DNA from: Streptomyces tsukubensis
GTDB lineage: Bacteria; Actinomycetota; Actinomycetes; Streptomycetales; Streptomycetaceae
NCBI RefSeq assembly: GCF_009296025.1
Contig: NZ_CP045178.1
Location: forward strand, 4,836,001-4,900,000
Length of the DNA: 64,000 bases
Direction of reading: 5' to 3'
Shown: piece after piece, positions 24,001 through 30,000 of the stretch
Layout of the letters: the number at the start of each line of letters is the position of its first letter
How positions within the stretch are numbered: the first letter of the stretch is position 1
The notes under the pieces: generated by a model
Seen by the model: only the letters and a program-made list of their open reading frames with translations
The model's database searches: none
What the model was told of the DNA's origin: nothing
Position numbers and translations under genes: made by a program

Positions 24001-27000
24001 TCCACCATCTCCTCCGCGGACACCAGCGGAACGAGCACGGTGCGCAGTCTGCCGCTCTCCTACGGCCGCACCTGGCTGGTCCCCGGCTCCGCCAACCCCG
24101 TGCTGGCGTACCTGGCATCGCTCGGCATCACCCCGAAGCTGACGTTCACGCACAATCAGGTCGCCACCTCGCTGACGGTGGAGGAGGACTTCACCGCGGT
24201 GTCCGCGCTGGCCTTCGGTTCCGGCCCCTCGCGCGTCTTCGACTACGCCATGGAGTGGCAGGTCAAGGCCGAGCCGGCCGACGGCGTGACCCCGACACCC
24301 GCGCTCTCCACACCCCCGTCCACGGCACCCGCACCCGCCCCCACAGCCGTACCCGACCCGGCTGGGACCACCGACCCGGCCACCGACCCGGCCACCGACC
24401 CGGCCACCGACCCGGCCACCGACAGGACCGCCCCCACCGACGGTTGGGGCGCCCCCGCGACCTCCCCCGGCCGCGTCACCGCCTGGTTCCCCGACTACCT
24501 CAACGAGAAGCCGGAGCCGACCCCGTTCGGCTCGCTCTTCTCGTCGCCGAGCGACCTGCCGGCCGAACCCCGGATGGTGACCGAGGAGCAGCCGCTCCTG
24601 CGCATGGACACGATCAGGGACCCGGCCGCGCTCCACGACGGGATCGTCGCCTCCGACGAGCTACGCCCCCATCTGCGCCGGATGTCGAAGGAGTCGGCGG
24701 AGGAACTGCGCGAATTCCTCTCCGAGAACAACCAGCGCTCCGGGCTGCCGCTGATGCTGGCCGGTGCCTACCCCTCGCCCGTACTGCTCGACCGGGCCGG
24801 GGACCCACTGGGATACGTGGAGGTCCGCGCGCGGCTGAAGTGGCTGAGCCCCGAGGTGCTCGCCAAGTCGAGGAACGTGGTGATGGAGAGCAGCCTGCTG
24901 CACACCGTCGGCCCCAAGGCCTCCCACACGGTGTCCAACGCGGTGAAGCCCGGCTTCTCCTTCGCCCCCGCCTTCGAGAACCCCGACGGCTCGGGCGTCG
25001 GTGGCGGCCCGACCTTCTCCGGCTCCTACCAGTACCAGCGCGACCGCGTCCTCAACTCGGGCGGTACCGCGTTCGACTGGTTCGGGCTCGTCACCGAGAA
25101 CCCGCATCTCCTGGTCGAGGCCGACATCGAGTTCGAGGCCGTCATGGTCCTGGCGGACGGGGGGCGCAGCGAGCCGTACACCCTCGACCGCCCCGCGGGT
25201 CAGCTTCTGCGGGTGCCGAGCCGGGCCGACGCCGACGGAGTCCCCGTCGAGGAGGGGCAGGAGCGGCACCTGCCGTCGGAGATGGCGGAGCTGCGCTCGC
25301 TCGGGATGTCCGCCACCCCGCTCAGGATCACGGGTACGGACGAGGTGTTCGCCGAGCTGGAGACCTGGCTGCGGGAACACAACTTCCTCCCCCCGAACCA
25401 CCGCTATTCGCTCTCCTGGATGGACGACAGGAGCCGAAGGAAGATCCAGGGCGCCTGGCTGGCCAACTCCCGCAAGCTCTCCCTGGCCCGCACCCAGGTG
25501 GGGCTGCGCAGCGGGCTGCGGCAGATGGTGGACGGCGGCCACCCGCTCCACTTCGACCTGCCCTTCGAGCACGATGTCTGGCGGGCGAGCATGGTGCTCA
25601 CGGTCGAGCCGCAGGAGGGCACCTACCCCCACCACCGCAAGAACCTGCCGGGCTGGTCCTCGCTGAGCGCCAACGGCATGTCGGCGTCGGCCGGCGAGTC
25701 GTACACCTCCTCGCACACGCTGACAGGGGAGTTCGCGGGCGAGGCGCACGGCCCGGTCTCCGCGAACAGGACGATGAAGGGCGGCGTCCCCTCCAGCGTC
25801 TCGGCGAGCGGGCAGCGCGTGCACACCGCCGGTTCCTCCTCCGGGGCCGGTCTGGACGCGATCATGTTCAACCAGAGTGGCCTGGGTGTGTACGACATCC
25901 CGGGCACCTTCAAGGCGCGGATCTTCTCCGGACAGGGCACAGAACCGGTGAGGACGCTCACCCCGCGGAACGGGAACATCTCCCTCACCGTCCCGCTCGC
26001 CCGCACCCTCGACGCGCGCCCTGAACCGCTCCCCGCGCCCACGAGCAGGCCCGCCACCGACGACGACTACCGGCTGGCCAGGCTGGAGCCGGACGAGGAC
26101 GGCGACCGCCCGCGGGAGGCGCAGATGCTCCCTGCCGCGGCGCACGTCAACATGGCGATGGGCAGCGCCGAGCTGATCAAGGCGTTCCAACAGCTCCTGG
26201 CGGGCGGCCACCCCGACGGCAACCCGGATCCGGGCGCGCTCGCGCGGATCCTGAACTGGACCGCCACGCACGGCGCCCAGGTCGGCCTGGCGCTGCCTTC
26301 ACTCGTCACCCAGCCCTCCCAATGGCTGAAGGACATCACGCTCGGTGAGTCCCTGACGCTCCCCGAGGGCCCCGCCCAGGAGGTCGGCAGGAGCGCCCTG
26401 TCGAGCACCGTCGTACACGCCCGAGCCCACCAAATCCTGCGCGGCGCCTACGTGTTCGATGTCGGCACCGCGGGCTCCCTGCTGGGCACCGACGCCCAGG
26501 GGGAGGTACGCGGCTACTTGCACGAGGTGGTCCACGAGGGCACCGGCTTCCGCCCGGAGGAATTCGCGGGCACGGAGAACTGGATCGAGAGCGACATCAC
26601 CGCCACCGACTCGTCGTGGCGGGGCACCGGCTCCAAGCGCACCGTGCAGATCGCGTTCAGCGGCTCGGGGACCCTCACGGACCAGGACACCTCGGGCACG
26701 GTCTCCGGCAGTGCGGGACGGAGCTTCTCCGCCGCACGGAGCGAGACGGACACCGACGCGGTGTTCACCAACCGGATGAACGTCGAAGCCAGGGAACCGA
26801 TCCACGCGTTCCGCGCCGACATCACCTATGTCTTCGCGCTCGCCAAGGGATACCGCAACGCGCCCGCCAACGCGGTCGGGTTCGGTCCGCTCGGTACGCG
26901 GGCCATCGCCGTACGCGTACCGGGCGGCGTGATCTTCTGGGTCGCCGAGACCGACGTCAAGGAAGACCCCCGGCTGGCGGAACTGGCCGGCCTCACCCCC

Positions 27001-30000
27001 TCGCTCCCGAAACTCGACCGGCTCCTGCCGCCCTACTTCGTACGCTCGCGTGGCCGGGCCCTGGGACCCGCGAGCGTGCCCGACGTCGTTCCGAACGGCC
27101 CCCTCGACAGTTACGTCGACGCGATCCGTACCGCGGTCGGACACGAGGCCGACGGTGTTCTCACCCCGGGCAGCGGCACCCATGTCCCCGGTCTCGACTC
27201 CCTCATCGTGGACGCCGGTTCCATCATCGGCCTGCGGACGCTGGCCGGAGCGGGCGCCGAGAAGTGGCGGCGGATCCACTTCGTCCACCAGGAATCGACG
27301 GTCCTGTACCTGGTCGAGGTGGCCCTCAACGCCCGCCCGGCCCCCGACCGCGACCTGAGTGAGGTACGCGGGGCGCTGCGCCCGAAGTCGGGGATGGAGA
27401 ACCAGTACTCGTCCGCGCCCACCTCGGTGACGCGCACCGCCACCAGGACGGGCACCTTCACACTCGGCCTCACCGGGTCGGCCGGCTACACGGTCGCGCC
27501 GGGGACGGACAACACGGGCAGCGCGGGGGCCGCGGCCTCCTTCGCCTCGGCCAGTTCCAAAGCCGTCTCCCACATCCTCACCCGCAACCGCCAGCAGTGG
27601 CTGCGCACCTATGCCCCCTCCGCGCAGTTCACTGTGGAGTACGAGTTCCGGGTGGGGGTCTCCTCGACGCGGCTCGACGACTCGGTGCCCGGCTTCCTGA
27701 TCAACCGTCTCGTCACGGCGGGCCAGGTGGCGGAGCTGATCGGACGGGGCGCCCTGTCACTGAGCGAGACCACGGGACTGACCCGGTTGCTCAGCCGCAT
27801 GGTGGGCGGCGTGACCGGCGAAGTGAGCCGCTTGCTCCGGCAGGCGCCCGGGTCGCCGGAGACGGAGGCGGAGGAGACAGCGCTCTCCGACCCGGCCACG
27901 GCCCCCGGCACAGCGATCCCCCTGGTCCCTGTGACCGCCCTCGACGCGCGGCCCGCCGACGCCGCTCGGCCCGACGTCGACGCGGAGAGCGATCTCGTCG
28001 CCGGTGACACGCCGCCCGCACCCGGCACCGCCATCTCCAGCACGCCCGTGAGCGTCAAGCTGCGCTTCCCGACGGGCGATACGCCACAGGAGCTGGAGGA
28101 CGGCACCGTGGAGTGGCCCGACGCTCCCGAGCTGCTGGCCCCCGCCGTCCACGAGACCGACCCCCGCGCCACCGAGGACCACCCGCTCGTGGACCAGGCC
28201 ACCGACCAGGCCACCGACCCGGACACGGCGGCGGCTCCGGAGACAGCGGCGAACCCGTTGAACGGCACCGCGCTCTGGACCCCCGAGCAGACGCTGGTCA
28301 TCGGCGACTTCGACGCCACCGGCGAACTCGCCGACGCACTGCGTGCCGTGGACCCCGCCCTGCGTGACAAGGCGCTGCCGAAGGCCTCCGGGTCGCAGGA
28401 GGCCACCCTGATCCGCATCGGCAACCTCGTACGCTCGGGAAGGGTCGCGCTGACCCCGGCGCAGGCGTCCCGCTACACGGAGCGGCGGGCGTCCGCCGGT
28501 TCCTCGGCCATCAAGCTGACGTTCTACCGGCCGCAGACCGAGACCTCAGGCCGGGCCGTCACCCTGATGGGGATGCGTACCGACGTCCGCAGCTCCTCGA
28601 CGGCCGGCAGCCAGACCGCCACCCCGATCGTGAACGTGCCGCTGAGCGGCGGCATGACGACGGGCGACACCGACACCCTCAGCGGCACGATCCCGGTCGC
28701 GGGCGAGAACATCTCGACGGGGCAGACCACCGGCGTCACCAGCTTCCGCCGCGAGATGATCAAGTACGGCACGGGCCTCTCGCAGACCGACGAGGGCGAG
28801 CCCGACGACAGCGGTGTCCTCGGCTTCACGCTCACCGTGCACACGGTCCTGGAGGTCAGCGGCCCCGAGGGCACCCGCTGGGTGACAGGAAACGCCGTGG
28901 TGCGGGCCACACTTGAGGACGTACTCGGCCTCGGCCTCGCCCCCGCCAGGCCGTCCCCCGGCGTGTACGACGCCCCCGCGGCCGTGGCCGCGCACGCGGC
29001 GCAGAACACGGCGGCCGAGGAGGCACCCGACGAAGCGGCCGGCGACTGGCGCGGCTTGACCCCCGAGGAGTTCGGCGACCGGGTCGCCGCCGCCTTCACC
29101 GACGAGGACGAGTCGCCGCAGGTGTGGCTGGACCCGGGCGACGTCTCGACCGCGGCGCGGCGGGCGCTGCTCATCGCCCGCCACACCCTCACGGACGGCG
29201 GCACGCTCGCCGAGGCCCGCCGGGCCGCGGGCACGGCGCTCCCCACCGACCTCGCGGCGGCGATGGGCGCGGCGGCCCACGCGGCCGACCGCGCGCGCCG
29301 CCCCGTCGAACTGGTCCTGCGCACCCCGGCAGGCCCGGTGCACCTGCCCTTCACCCCGCCGGCCGGCCCCGACACGACGACGACACCTCCCGTACCGGCG
29401 CCGCCGGTCTCACCCGCGCCGTCCGACAACGCCGACGACTCCGAGGGGTCGCGGTCCCCCGAGCCGCCCGAGCCGCCGAGCACACCTCCGCCGTCGGGAC
29501 CGCCGCTCGCACCTGAATCGTTCGGACGGCCGAAGTCCCCGGAAGGCTCGGAGCGGCCCGTGCGGCGGGAGCCGTCCGAGCAGTCCGAGCGGCGGGAGCA
29601 GCCCAAGCAGTCCGTGCGGCGGGAGCCGTCCGAGCAGCCCGTGCGGTCCGGTTCGGCGGAGTTGTCCGAGTCGCGGAAGGTGACCCCGCCGGTGGAGCGG
29701 CAGGTCTCACCGGACCTGGCCGAGCGGTCCGCACCGGCCGAGCGGCCGCAGCGGTCCGAGCCCACCGTGCGGCCCGAGCCGTCGACGGCACCCGCGCCGC
29801 CGCTGCCGCCCGTACCGCCGACGCAGGAGACCGTGGCACCGCCGGCCCCGGAGAACGAGCCGGAGCCCGCTCCCGAGCCCGCACCCAAGCCCGAGCCCAC
29901 CCCCGCACTCACCACCCCCGCACTCCCCACCCCCGTACCGGAGATCATCGTCACGCCCCCGGAGGAGGATGTGCGGGCGGGGGAGGCGCTGGGCCGCGCG